The notes under the pieces: model-generated
Seen by the model: only the letters and a program-made list of their open reading frames with translations
Told to the model about the DNA's origin: nothing
Database searches by the model: none
Position numbers and translations under genes: made by a program
Part shown: positions 1 through 6,424 of the stretch, in pieces
Numbering within the stretch: the stretch's first letter is position 1
Layout of the letters: every line of letters starts with the position of its first letter
Source of the DNA: an uncultured Oscillospiraceae bacterium
GTDB lineage: Bacteria; Bacillota; Clostridia; Oscillospirales; Acutalibacteraceae
Length of the DNA stretch: 17,508 nt
Assembly (NCBI GenBank): GCA_902489595.1
Contig: CABUAS010000034.1
Span: 1-17,508 of the forward strand
Reading direction: 5' to 3'

Positions 1-1433
1 TAGCATATTTGTCCCTGGAGAGGGACTCTAATAACTACTACTTTATTATACGAGGGGTGAATAAGCAATCCTGTTGACATAGTTCCGATATTTTCTGCAA
101 TAAAAATCGGATCATTATTATACCAATAAACAGTGAATAATGTTGAATGATTATCAGTATAAGTACATTCGGTTATTTTATCAAATGACGGCAGAATTTC
201 ATTGCTTAAATCTGTTCCGTCTGACAAGGGAAGTTCGGCGAAATGTTTAATTAGTTCATTTCTTGTAAATTCACGGATTGATACATTTGCACTTTTAAAA
301 ATAGTATCGCCGTTTATGTCGGCTATTTCAAGACTGTCTTTAGTCGCTTTTATATTTGCATAATATCCGCCGTCTTCTATTATTGATGAAAGAAAGGGAC
401 TTTGAAATATGGTTCTTCCCGCAGTGTAGGTAGCCTCTGACGAAACAGCGGGCTTTTCAATTAAAGCAGGTGCTTTGGGGTTTGCCGCACAGCCAACAGT
501 TATGGCGGCTATAAGAATAACTGCGAAAGTACTGAGCCATACGGCAGGCTTTTTGTAGGATAAAATATTTTTGATTCTTTTTTTAACTCCGCTTTCGCAG
601 AAAGAAAGGGGTGAGCCTGTCGGAAAATGGCGTTCTGAAACAAATGAAAGCAGTGCATTGCTGTAATCTTTTTTTATTTTGCCGTTATTTGATAATACCT
701 TTTCGTCGCAGCTCATTTCCATATCTCTGCTCATAAAATGAAAAGCAATCCAGCAAAGGGGATTAAACCAATGTATGCACAGAATTACATAAGCAAATGA
801 TTTTATAATATGGTCAAAGCGTTTTAAATGGAATCTTTCGTGCTCCAAAACATATTTTTCGGTGTCGTCATCAAGCCCGAACGGGATATAGATTTTAGGC
901 TTTATAATGCCTAAAATAAAAGGTGAACTGATTTTATCCGTCTGATAAATATTATCTTTTAATAAAATGCTGTCTCTCATTTTCTGCTTCATTTTGATAT
1001 ATTCTGCAAAGCCGTAAATCAACATCGCACATAAAACAGCAAGCCATATATACGGCAAAAATTTCATAAAAGTGTCTTTAAAACTGATAAATCGGGCACC
1101 TGTTGTTATTTCTTCGTATATAACGGTGTTGACATTTGAAATTCCTGTGGTCATCTGCGGATATGCCTGCTCGGCAAAACTGCTGTCGATATATTGCAAC
1201 GTTTCGGCACCGCCGCTTTGAGCTTTGCTCATATCAAACGGTTTAAGACTGAACAGGCTGAATACGGATTGAAAGGATATGGGGCAGCATAATCTGAATG
1301 CAGCAGCAGCCCAAAGTGCATAAGAATATTTTTTAGGCAACCTTTTTAAAAGCAATCTTGCAAAAATTACGGCAATTATAACATAAGAGCCTGTTATGCT
1401 CATATTCAGCACAGTGTAAAATAAATCGCTCAT
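1..1433 (-). CDS. BlaR1-like M56 metallopeptidase sensor/antirepressor (partial, C-terminus off window)
   Basis: This is a membrane zinc protease of the BlaR1/MecR1 group, which in characterised systems senses a signal outside the cell and inactivates the partner BlaI-type repressor. The frame stays open from ATG at 1433 to the window edge (about 477 residues). It shows N-terminal membrane segments (about residues 12-30 and 38-60), another near 124-142, the catalytic motif HERFH at about 198-202 and a downstream conserved stretch EMSCDEKVL at about 239-247. A last membrane segment near 299-314 ends in a VGCAAN motif. The visible outer part (about 160 residues) shows no SxxK or KTG-like penicillin-binding motif, so a beta-lactam sensor domain is not evident. 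Its start lies 2 bases after the stop of the repressor gene, implying co-transcription and translational coupling. The ligand is unknown. Confidence 0.88.
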   Translation of the reverse strand, partial: MSDLFYTVLNMSITGSYVIIAVIFARLLLKRLPKKYSYALWAAAAFRLCCPISFQSVFSLFSLKPFDMSKAQSGGAETLQYIDSSFAEQAYPQMTTGISNVNTVIYEEITTGARFISFKDTFMKFLPYIWLAVLCAMLIYGFAEYIKMKQKMRDSILLKDNIYQTDKISSPFILGIIKPKIYIPFGLDDDTEKYVLEHERFHLKRFDHIIKSFAYVILCIHWFNPLCWIAFHFMSRDMEMSCDEKVLSNNGKIKKDYSNALLSFVSERHFPTGSPLSFCESGVKKRIKNILSYKKPAVWLSTFAVILIAAITVGCAANPKAPALIEKPAVSSEATYTAGRTIFQSPFLSSIIEDGGYYANIKATKDSLEIADINGDTIFKSANVSIREFTRNELIKHFAELPLSDGTDLSNEILPSFDKITECTYTDNHSTLFTVYWYNNDPIFIAENIGTMSTGLLIHPSYNKVVVIRVPLQGQIC

Positions 1434-1435
1434 AA

Positions 1436-1795
1436 TTATTCCTCCTTATAGGAATCAATTAGTTGCTTCAGTTCCTCAGCCTCTTTTTTGCTGATTTTAT
1501 TACTGCCTAAAAAAGAAACAAGAAATTTCGGCAGTGAACCTGAAAAAGAATTTTTGATTATGCTTTCGCTTCTGTAAGCCTGCACATCTTCTTTAGCAAT
1601 GACTGATGAAACGATTGTGTTTTCATTTTTTGCATAGCCTTTTTCACATAATTTTTTTAAAGTAGTATATGTGGTGGATTTTTTCCACCCAAGTTTTTCA
1701 CTGCAAAGTTCTACAAGATTGCGAGAGGATAACGGCTCATTATCCCATATAACGCACATAAATTTAAAATCACTTTCGCATATCTTGAATTCCAT
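1436..1795 (-). CDS. BlaI/MecI/CopY-family transcriptional repressor
   Basis: This is a 119-residue winged-helix repressor that should bind DNA as a dimer upstream of its own operon and be inactivated by the adjacent M56 protease. The N-terminal part has the family pattern, with a helix-turn-helix containing KKSTTYTTLKKLCEKGY (about residues 38-54). The C-terminal helices (about 85-119) fit the dimerisation region where BlaI proteins are cleaved. I chose ATG at 1795 because GAGGTGA lies 5 bases before it. An in-frame start 13 codons upstream has no such site and overlaps the operator. No beta-lactamase gene lies beside the pair in this window, so its regulon may be elsewhere or only the pair itself. 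Confidence 0.88.
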   Translation of the reverse strand: MEFKICESDFKFMCVIWDNEPLSSRNLVELCSEKLGWKKSTTYTTLKKLCEKGYAKNENTIVSSVIAKEDVQAYRSESIIKNSFSGSLPKFLVSFLGSNKISKKEAEELKQLIDSYKEE

Positions 1796-1823
1796 ATAAA
1801 TCACCTCATAATTTGGTCTGCGG

Positions 1824-1849
1824 TTATAGACCACACTTTCAGTCTACAA
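1824..1849 (-). promoter_or_regulatory. Putative operator for the BlaI-type repressor
   Basis: Two half sites form an interrupted palindrome: TTATAGAC (1824-1831) and GTCTACAA (1842-1849), matching at 7 of 8 positions with a 10-base centre. The element covers the -10 box and the expected start of transcription, where a repressor would block the promoter. Assignment to the adjacent BlaI-type protein is inferred from position; the half sites are not the classical TACA/TGTA words. Confidence 0.55.
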
Positions 1850-1869
1850 TAACCAACCAATTTTGTCAA
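1841..1869 (-). promoter_or_regulatory. Promoter of the repressor/M56 operon
   Basis: On the minus strand a perfect -35 box TTGACA (1864-1869) is followed by a 17-base spacer and TAGACT (1841-1846, 4 of 6 matches to the -10 consensus). Transcription would begin near 1834, giving a leader of about 40 bases before the ribosome binding site of the repressor gene. Confidence 0.7.
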
Positions 1870-1907
1870 GGGTTATTTTGAATTTATATGTCACATTTTT
1901 ATGTTTC

Positions 1908-1957
1908 TTTACGAAAGTAAAGGTGAAGGGAATTTCCTTTTGGAAAGGAGAGTGAAT
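1908..1957 (+). promoter_or_regulatory. Small hairpins and ribosome binding site before the 1958 gene
   Basis: CTTTAC-GAAA-GTAAAG forms a six-pair stem with a GNRA-type loop. A second small stem (TTTCC-TTTT-GGAAA) runs into the ribosome binding site GGAAAGGAG, which sits about 7 bases before ATG 1958. The second stem could partly mask the ribosome site. No convincing promoter was found for this gene. Confidence 0.3.
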
Positions 1958-2238
1958 ATGTTTGATTCGGTTTTGGCTGGGATGTTGATTCTGTTTGTGA
2001 ATCTAACAGTTATGAACTTCGCCTTACACAGGTTATGAGCAATAATACAACTCTTTATATCGCCTTTGACTGCCCGAAGGAAGATAAAACAGTATGGATA
2101 CCGAATCAGCCTGAAATATGTATTAAATTTGACGGCGGAAAATTAAACGGCAATATGGATGTGTATTTTAAAAATATTATAGACACAGATGATGTTAAAA
2201 CGATTTCTTTTGGCGACACCGTGATTTATACGGGTTAA
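1958..2238 (+). pseudogene. Small hypothetical gene, apparently frameshifted
   Basis: I do not recognise a family. A strong ribosome binding site (GGAAAGGAG) points to ATG 1958, but that frame ends at TGA 2036-2038 after 26 codons. A different frame, open from about 1966 to the stop at 2236-2238, reads as an ordinary soluble protein starting GFGWDVDSVCESNSYELRLT. It has no usable start codon of its own until ATG 2035. Adding one base around 1966-1969 would join MFDS to this frame and give a 92-residue protein ending GDTVIYTG. Either the gene has decayed or the sequence has lost one base. The alternative, a 26-codon leader peptide overlapping a 67-residue protein by ATGA, is possible but less likely, because the extended second frame looks coding well before 2035. 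Confidence 0.5.
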
Positions 2239-2280
2239 TCAGAAAGTGCTGAATTGATAATATGTATCGGTAATTATATT

Positions 2281-2310
2281 ATTGTAGGGGAGGGTCTCCG
2301 TGCCCTCCCG
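2281..2310 (+). repeat. TTGTAGGGG hairpin repeat, copy A
   Basis: TTGTAGGGG is followed by a perfect seven-pair stem GGGAGGG (2288-2294) / CCCTCCC (2303-2309) around an 8-base loop, ending in CCCG. The same layout recurs near 6069-6096 (inverted) and at 8378-8404, so this is a dispersed intergenic element. It lies between two converging transcription units. Confidence 0.7.
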
Positions 2311-2360
2311 ATAATAAAAAATGAAAAAGCACTCGGCGTTTATTCTTCGCTGAGTGCTTT
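2310..2360 (-). terminator. Rho-independent terminator of the minus-strand 3984-2340 operon
   Basis: A 13-pair stem (2348-2360 with 2326-2338, one G-U pair) is followed on the minus strand by TTTTTCATTTTTT. The stem overlaps the last codons and stop of the radical SAM gene, so coding sequence and terminator share bases. Confidence 0.85.
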
Positions 2361-3218
2361 GTTTATGCTGTTCAATACACGCTTCTTGTCTGCACTCCAA
2401 AGAGGTGCAATCAAATCTTTTTTTGCGCCGTCGCCTGTCAGGCGGTGGATAACTATATTATCAGGTATAACTGCAACACAGTCCTTTATAATGTCAAGAT
2501 ATTCGTCAAATTCAAGTGCTTTAAACTTGCCTTTGCTATAATCATCAGCCAGATCAGTGCCTTTTAAAACGTGAAGTAGTTGTAGTTTAATGCCGTTTGT
2601 TCTGCCATCGCAGACATATTTTACAGAATTTAACATATCTTCTTTCGTTTCGTTCGGCAAACCTAAAATGATATGTGTAACTATATTTATATTGATTTTC
2701 TTTAGTTTTTCAACCGCCTTGTCATATACGGAAAGCGGATAGCTACGCCGTATATATTCGGCGGTTATTTCGTTAATTGTCTGTAAGCCGAGTTCAACAA
2801 AAACAGGCTTGATTTGGTTGATTTCATCAAGAAGTGCAATAACATCGTCTGGCAGGCAGTCCGGTCTTGTTGCTATTGATAAAGCCACGATGTCCTTATG
2901 ATTTACTGCCTCAAAATATTTTTCTTTCAGAATTTCTACAGGCGCATAAGTGTTTGTAAACGCCTGAAAATAGGCGATATATCTGCCGTTTTTGATTTTC
3001 TTTTCAACACGCTTTCTGCCCCGTTCAATCTGCTCTGTAATTGAAAGATTCGGGCTTTCGGCAAAATCACCGCTGCCGCCTTTTGAACAGAAAATACAGC
3101 CCCGTGTGTCGATTTTTCCGTCTCTGTTGGGGCAGGTGAATCCTGCGTTCAGGCTGATTTTATAAACTTTTTCACCGAATGTATCTTTTAAATACTCGTT
3201 AAAACTATAATATTTCAT
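2340..3218 (-). CDS. YhcC-type (TIGR01212) radical SAM protein
   Basis: This is a 292-residue radical S-adenosylmethionine protein of the YhcC/TIGR01212 group; its reaction is not established as far as I know. The cluster-binding cysteines are C29, C41 and C44 in CPNRDGKIDTRGCIFC, the spacing typical of this group (CX11CX2C) and unlike the usual CX3CX2C. Further family segments are FQAFTNTYAP, LSIATRPDCLPD, ELGLQT and THIILGLPNETKEDM, consistent with a radical SAM barrel. I chose ATG 3218; a TTG four codons upstream is also possible. The start lies inside the end of the upstream phosphatase gene (14-base overlap) with no clear ribosome binding site, so translation is probably coupled. Confidence 0.88.
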   Translation of the reverse strand: MKYYSFNEYLKDTFGEKVYKISLNAGFTCPNRDGKIDTRGCIFCSKGGSGDFAESPNLSITEQIERGRKRVEKKIKNGRYIAYFQAFTNTYAPVEILKEKYFEAVNHKDIVALSIATRPDCLPDDVIALLDEINQIKPVFVELGLQTINEITAEYIRRSYPLSVYDKAVEKLKKININIVTHIILGLPNETKEDMLNSVKYVCDGRTNGIKLQLLHVLKGTDLADDYSKGKFKALEFDEYLDIIKDCVAVIPDNIVIHRLTGDGAKKDLIAPLWSADKKRVLNSINKALSEE

Positions 3219-3975
3219 CGGCAATATCAAAAAATTCTTTTATGTTGTTTTGGTTTCCGCAAACATAAGAAGTAAGCGCGCCGGGGTCAATATCTTTTTT
3301 GTTAATCGCAGTACAGATTCCGCCTGCTTCTTTTAAAATCACTGTTGCGCCTGCAAAATCCCACGGTCTCAAAATCATTTCATAGTATAAATCCGCCTTG
3401 CCTGCGGCAACATAGCATATATCAAGCGCTGCCGAGCCTGCACGTCTTACTTCAATGCACTTGTAAAATACCTGCTCGGTAAGGCTGAATGTCTTTTCGG
3501 CAAGTTCATGGTTATACGGGCTTGTGCCGAAAAGCACAAGACTTTGCTCCAAATCACAGTCTGAAACACTGATTTTTCTGCCGTTCAGATATGCGCCCTT
3601 TCCTTTCTCCGCATAGTAAATATTGTTTAAATCAGGGTCAAGCACGACGCCGATAATCAGTTCTCTGTCTTTTGCAAGACCCACGCTTATTGCACTGTGT
3701 TGAAATCCTTTTATAAAATTTGTTGTGCCGTCAATCGGGTCAATGATAAAGCAATAACCGTCTGAAAGCGTTTTGTTGCCTTCACCCTCTTCGCCTAAAA
3801 ATGAGCAGCCGGGGCAGATTTTCTGCAGTTCTTCAAACAGAAAATCCTGTATCATTTTATCGTATTTTGTTACAAGATTAACGCTTGAGCCTTTGTCCTC
3901 AATTCCAAGGTCAGAGCCTGCGCTTTTATAGATTTCTCCTGCTTTTTTAACTGTTTCAATTATTCTTTCCAACAT
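3205..3975 (-). CDS. Inositol monophosphatase family protein (SuhB-like)
   Basis: This is a 256-residue member of the magnesium-dependent, lithium-sensitive phosphatase family that hydrolyses inositol phosphates or related small phosphates (other members act on PAP or FBP). The metal site residues are visible: GEE at 61-63, DPIDGTTN at 79-86 and the second signature WDFAGA at 205-210 followed by KEAGG. Length is normal. ATG 3975 is chosen because GGTGA lies 5 bases upstream; that GTG is itself an alternative start at 3984. It is the first gene of a two-gene minus-strand unit with the radical SAM gene, divergent from murT. The exact substrate cannot be read from the sequence. Confidence 0.9.
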   Translation of the reverse strand: MLERIIETVKKAGEIYKSAGSDLGIEDKGSSVNLVTKYDKMIQDFLFEELQKICPGCSFLGEEGEGNKTLSDGYCFIIDPIDGTTNFIKGFQHSAISVGLAKDRELIIGVVLDPDLNNIYYAEKGKGAYLNGRKISVSDCDLEQSLVLFGTSPYNHELAEKTFSLTEQVFYKCIEVRRAGSAALDICYVAAGKADLYYEMILRPWDFAGATVILKEAGGICTAINKKDIDPGALTSYVCGNQNNIKEFFDIADEIL

Positions 3976-3989
3976 TGTAATCACCGTCT

Positions 3990-4025
3990 CTATTTTATCA
4001 TAAATTTTAAACTTATCAATATAAT
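3990..4025 (-). promoter_or_regulatory. Promoter of the phosphatase/radical SAM unit
   Basis: On the minus strand TTGATA is followed by a 16-base spacer and TAAAAT, which is preceded by TGA as an extended -10. It is a good sigma-A-like match and gives a leader of roughly 10-20 bases. It overlaps the murT promoter on the other strand. Confidence 0.55.
3997..4025 (+). promoter_or_regulatory. Promoter of murT-gatD (strong -10, weak -35)
   Basis: A perfect TATAAT at 4020-4025 implies transcription from about 4032. That is inside or after the upstream candidate ATG at 4031, which favours ATG 4049 as the murT start with a very short leader. The -35 region is poor. The site overlaps the divergent minus-strand promoter, so the two units may compete for polymerase. 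Confidence 0.5.
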
Positions 4026-4048
4026 TTAGTATGTTTATTATAATTTTA

Positions 4049-5335
4049 ATGGTAAAGACGGTTCAAAAAATTCTTAAAATATTCGGCAAGGGCGCTACAA
4101 CTCTGCCGGGCAGAATTGCATTGTTCTTTAAAAAAGATATATTAAAGCATCTGTCAAAGAATGTTCGTGTGATTATGATAACAGGCACAAACGGCAAAAC
4201 AACAACTGCAAGAATTGTTGAAGAAGGGCTTAAAATCAGCGGCAAAAGCTATTTTCTAAACCGTTCGGGCGCTAATCTGATAACAGGCATTACAACTTCA
4301 TTTATTTCAAGTTCAAACATTTTCGGCAAATGCAAAAAGGATTATGCTGTTATTGAGTGTGACGAAAACGCTCTGAAAAAGGTCAGCGTGTTTATTGATG
4401 CCGATTTCCTTGTTGTAACAAATGTTTTCCGTGACCAGCTTGACAGGTACGGCGAGGTTTCCTCAACCTTAAATGCTATAAAAACAGGAGCGGAAAATAT
4501 GAAAAACTGCACATTGGTGCTCAATACCGACGATTCGCTCAGCTTCAGCCTTTCAAGGCTTGGAAACAATTACATTTCATATGGCGTTGACTGCTCTTCC
4601 CAATACGGCGGCAGGGGAGATAACGAATACTGCGTATTTTGTAAAACAAAACTGAAATATGATTATAAAATTTACAGTCATCTCGGCAGTTATTTCTGCC
4701 CGTTTTGCGGTTATAAACGTGAAAATCCAAAATATTACGTCAGCGAAATTTTGCAGTCAGACAGCGACAGCAGTGTGGTTTTTGCAAATCTGAACGGCAA
4801 GAATGCTGTGCTTAGAATTAATCTCGGCGGTATATATAATGTTTATAATGCGCTTGCGGCAGGTGCAGTGCTTGCAGAAATCGGTATTACCGCCCGTCAG
4901 ATTGAGCAGGCACTTTCGGGATTTGAGGGAGCATTCGGCAGAATGGAGGATTTCGGCAGAACAAAAATGCTGCTTGTTAAAAATCCTGCCGGATTTACGC
5001 AGACTATGAATTACGTGCTGAATCTTAATGCCGAAAATCTTGTTTTTGTGCTTAATGATAATAAGGCAGACGGCAGTGATGTCTCGTGGATATGGGACGC
5101 TGAAATCAATGTCGGTGCGAGTGTTAAAAACATTTATGCTTTTGGAATCAGAAGCGGCGATATGGCTCTGCGCCTGAAGTATGAGGGCTTTGACGTTCAG
5201 GTTATAGATAATTATAAACAGTTTTATGAAATCTGCGAGAGAGATAAAACCGTAATTATTCCTACTTATACTGCGATGATGGCTCTGCGCCCGTATCTTG
5301 CTCAAAAGCATAAAAAAGAGGTGTTCTGGAAATGA
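4049..5335 (+). CDS. murT: Lipid II isoglutaminyl synthase, Mur-ligase-like subunit MurT
   Basis: With GatD, MurT amidates the D-glutamate of the peptidoglycan stem peptide on lipid II to D-isoglutamine, using ATP and ammonia from glutamine. The 428-residue product has the Mur ligase P-loop TGTNGKTTT (45-53), then an inserted four-cysteine zinc-ribbon-like segment (C195, C198, C217, C220). The C-terminal MurT-specific domain (DUF1727) has KNPAGFTQT and DGSDVSWIWD; an Asp in this region completes the GatD catalytic triad in Staphylococcus aureus MurT. Family proteins usually begin close to the KILKIFGKGA segment, so I use ATG 4049. ATG 4031 lies upstream of or at the predicted transcription start. 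The stop overlaps the gatD start by ATGA, as expected for obligate partners. Confidence 0.95.
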   Translation: MVKTVQKILKIFGKGATTLPGRIALFFKKDILKHLSKNVRVIMITGTNGKTTTARIVEEGLKISGKSYFLNRSGANLITGITTSFISSSNIFGKCKKDYAVIECDENALKKVSVFIDADFLVVTNVFRDQLDRYGEVSSTLNAIKTGAENMKNCTLVLNTDDSLSFSLSRLGNNYISYGVDCSSQYGGRGDNEYCVFCKTKLKYDYKIYSHLGSYFCPFCGYKRENPKYYVSEILQSDSDSSVVFANLNGKNAVLRINLGGIYNVYNALAAGAVLAEIGITARQIEQALSGFEGAFGRMEDFGRTKMLLVKNPAGFTQTMNYVLNLNAENLVFVLNDNKADGSDVSWIWDAEINVGASVKNIYAFGIRSGDMALRLKYEGFDVQVIDNYKQFYEICERDKTVIIPTYTAMMALRPYLAQKHKKEVFWK

Positions 5336-6051
5336 AATTGAAAATTGCACATCTTTATCCCGATTTGCTCAATCTTTACGGCGATTCGGGCAATGTGCTC
5401 TGCCTTGAAAAACGCCTTGAGTGGCGCGGTATAGATTATGAAACAGATTTGATTTTTGCAAACAGCAGAGCAAGGCTGACCGATTATGATATTATTTTTA
5501 TCGGCGGCGGGCAGGATTTTGAACAGCACCTTGTTATGGAGGCGCTTTGCAGAGGCACTGATGAACAGTTAAAACAAGCCGTCGAGGAGGAGGCGGTTGT
5601 GCTTGCCGTGTGCGGCGGCTTTCAGCTTCTCGGCAGATATTATCAGACAAATAAGGGTGATATTCTTAATTTCACAAGTATTCTTGATTTTTACACCGTC
5701 GGAAAAAGCAAGCGCTTTATCGGCAATTATATTTTTAAAACCGAAGAGAAAATCAGAGTAATCGGCTTTGAAAATCACAGCGGAAGAACGTATCTCGGCA
5801 AAAATGCAAAGCCGCTCGGCAAAGTCCTTCTCGGTAACGGCAATAACGGCAGAGATAAAACAGAGGGTGTGCGCTATAAAAATGTTTTCGGCACTTACTG
5901 CCACGGACCGATACTGCCGAAAAACCCTGATTTTGCCGATTTGCTGATTGAAAAAGCACTTTACAGAAAATACGGCACCACCGAGCTTGCCCCGCTTGAT
6001 GCATCACTTGAAATCCTTGCCAGAAAGCAGGTAAGGGACTTGTATATTTGA
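5332..6051 (+). CDS. gatD: Lipid II isoglutaminyl synthase, glutamine amidotransferase subunit GatD
   Basis: This is a class I (CobB/CobQ-like) glutaminase subunit of 239 residues that supplies ammonia to MurT for lipid II amidation at the cytoplasmic membrane. The nucleophile is C94 in AVCGGFQLLG, the same number as the S. aureus GatD catalytic cysteine. The catalytic histidine is H191 in GTYCHGPILPKNP. The N-terminal HLYPDLLNLYGDSGN and the FIGGGQDFEQ segment are typical of the family. Its ATG overlaps the murT stop. Downstream there is no canonical terminator, only the hairpin repeats between 6069 and 6230. Confidence 0.95.
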   Translation: MKLKIAHLYPDLLNLYGDSGNVLCLEKRLEWRGIDYETDLIFANSRARLTDYDIIFIGGGQDFEQHLVMEALCRGTDEQLKQAVEEEAVVLAVCGGFQLLGRYYQTNKGDILNFTSILDFYTVGKSKRFIGNYIFKTEEKIRVIGFENHSGRTYLGKNAKPLGKVLLGNGNNGRDKTEGVRYKNVFGTYCHGPILPKNPDFADLLIEKALYRKYGTTELAPLDASLEILARKQVRDLYI

Positions 6052-6068
6052 TATTGTAATGTCTGTAT

Positions 6069-6096
6069 GCGGGCAATTCGTGAATTGCCCCTACAA
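6069..6096 (-). repeat. TTGTAGGGG hairpin repeat, copy B (inverted)
   Basis: Read on the minus strand this is TTGTAGGGG followed by an arm that pairs perfectly: GGGCAATTC (6071-6079) with GAATTGCCC (6082-6090), ending in CCCGC. It has the outer words of copies A and F but a different stem, so compensating changes have kept the hairpin. Confidence 0.7.
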
Positions 6097-6111
6097 AATG
6101 TCAAAAACGCA

Positions 6112-6136
6112 ATCGTAGGGGAGGTTATTCCTCTGT
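6112..6136 (+). repeat. Degenerate hairpin repeat, copy C
   Basis: CGTAGGGGAGG is followed by TTATT and CCTC, a shortened form of the same design (stem GAGG 6121-6124 with CCTC 6130-6133). The usual CCCG end is missing. It directly abuts copy D. Confidence 0.45.
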
Positions 6137-6180
6137 TAGGGGAAGGGTCTGCCGAATTGCAAATTCTACGTGCCCTCCCA
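6136..6180 (+). repeat. Composite hairpin repeat, copy D
   Basis: The ends match copy A (AGGGG, AGGGTCT and then CGTGCCCTCCC), but about 17 extra bases sit where copy A has its loop. The extra part itself folds (GAATT 6154-6158 with AATTC 6162-6166) and shares the word CGAATTGC with copy B. It looks like one repeat type inserted into or recombined with another. Confidence 0.5.
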
Positions 6181-6207
6181 TAAACGTATTATAAATAATT
6201 CAGTACT

Positions 6208-6234
6208 GAGAGGGCGTTTTACCCTCTCTTTCCT
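6208..6234 (+). terminator. Perfect hairpin GAGAGGG/CCCTCTC, possible weak terminator
   Basis: Seven perfect pairs (6208-6214 with 6222-6228) surround a 7-base loop and are followed by TTTCCTG. It is the best terminator candidate after gatD, but the T run is short, so it may instead be another repeat-derived hairpin. Confidence 0.35.
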
Positions 6235-6272
6235 GTTCAGAACATAAATTTTCATATATTTCAAAATTTTTC

Positions 6273-6301
6273 TTGATTTTTTTATATACTTATGTTAATA
6301 T
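6273..6301 (+). promoter_or_regulatory. Promoter of rpsB-tsf
   Basis: TTGATT (6273-6278), a 17-base spacer and TAATAT (6296-6301) with a TGT extended -10 just before it. Surroundings are very AT-rich, as in strong ribosomal promoters. Transcription would start near 6308, giving a 117-base leader. Confidence 0.75.
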
Positions 6302-6309
6302 ATTTCAGC

Positions 6310-6424
6310 GTGTAAAAGGAGTTTTACACCATAAACACACATACTGCTCTTAATCCCAAGGTTATAAAATGCGGGATTTTGCCATAGGGCAGATGGAGGT
6401 ATAACCTTAAAGGAGGAAAAATCA
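6310..6424 (+). ncRNA. Structured rpsB mRNA leader with possible pseudoknot
   Basis: The leader begins with a perfect eight-pair hairpin, GTGTAAAA (6310-6317) with TTTTACAC (6322-6329) and GGAG as the loop. Further on, AATCCC (6352-6357) pairs with GGGATT (6373-6378). The loop of that stem contains AAGGTTAT (6358-6365), which is perfectly complementary to ATAACCTT (6401-6408) just before the ribosome binding site AGGAGG (6411-6416). A small TGCC/GGCA hairpin lies between. Together this is an interleaved, pseudoknot-type fold next to the start codon, suited to feedback control by ribosomal protein S2. S2 autoregulation through a pseudoknotted leader is known in gammaproteobacteria; its use here is inferred. 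Confidence 0.6.

Noticed and set aside
1958..2038. 26-codon leader peptide coupled by ATGA to a 67-residue protein
   Set aside because: The second frame already looks coding from about 1966, well before ATG 2035, so a frameshift explains the data better. The coupled pair is kept as a minor alternative.
2254..2541. 95-residue plus-strand frame over repeat A and the end of the radical SAM gene
   Set aside because: It runs through a hairpin repeat and a terminator and is antisense to a well-supported gene; no ribosome binding site.
4757..5350. 197-residue open frame on the minus strand across murT
   Set aside because: It lies opposite the conserved C-terminal domain of MurT, has no ribosome binding site and an unlikely composition. 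It is a shadow of the real gene, as are the other minus-strand frames in 4063-6076.
6069..6180. CRISPR-like array of repeats after gatD
   Set aside because: The units differ in length, orientation and stem sequence, and there are no regular spacers or cas genes. They are individual hairpin elements.
6350..6410. Transcription attenuator in the rpsB leader
   Set aside because: Neither stem is followed by a run of Ts, so termination control is unlikely; control of translation fits better.
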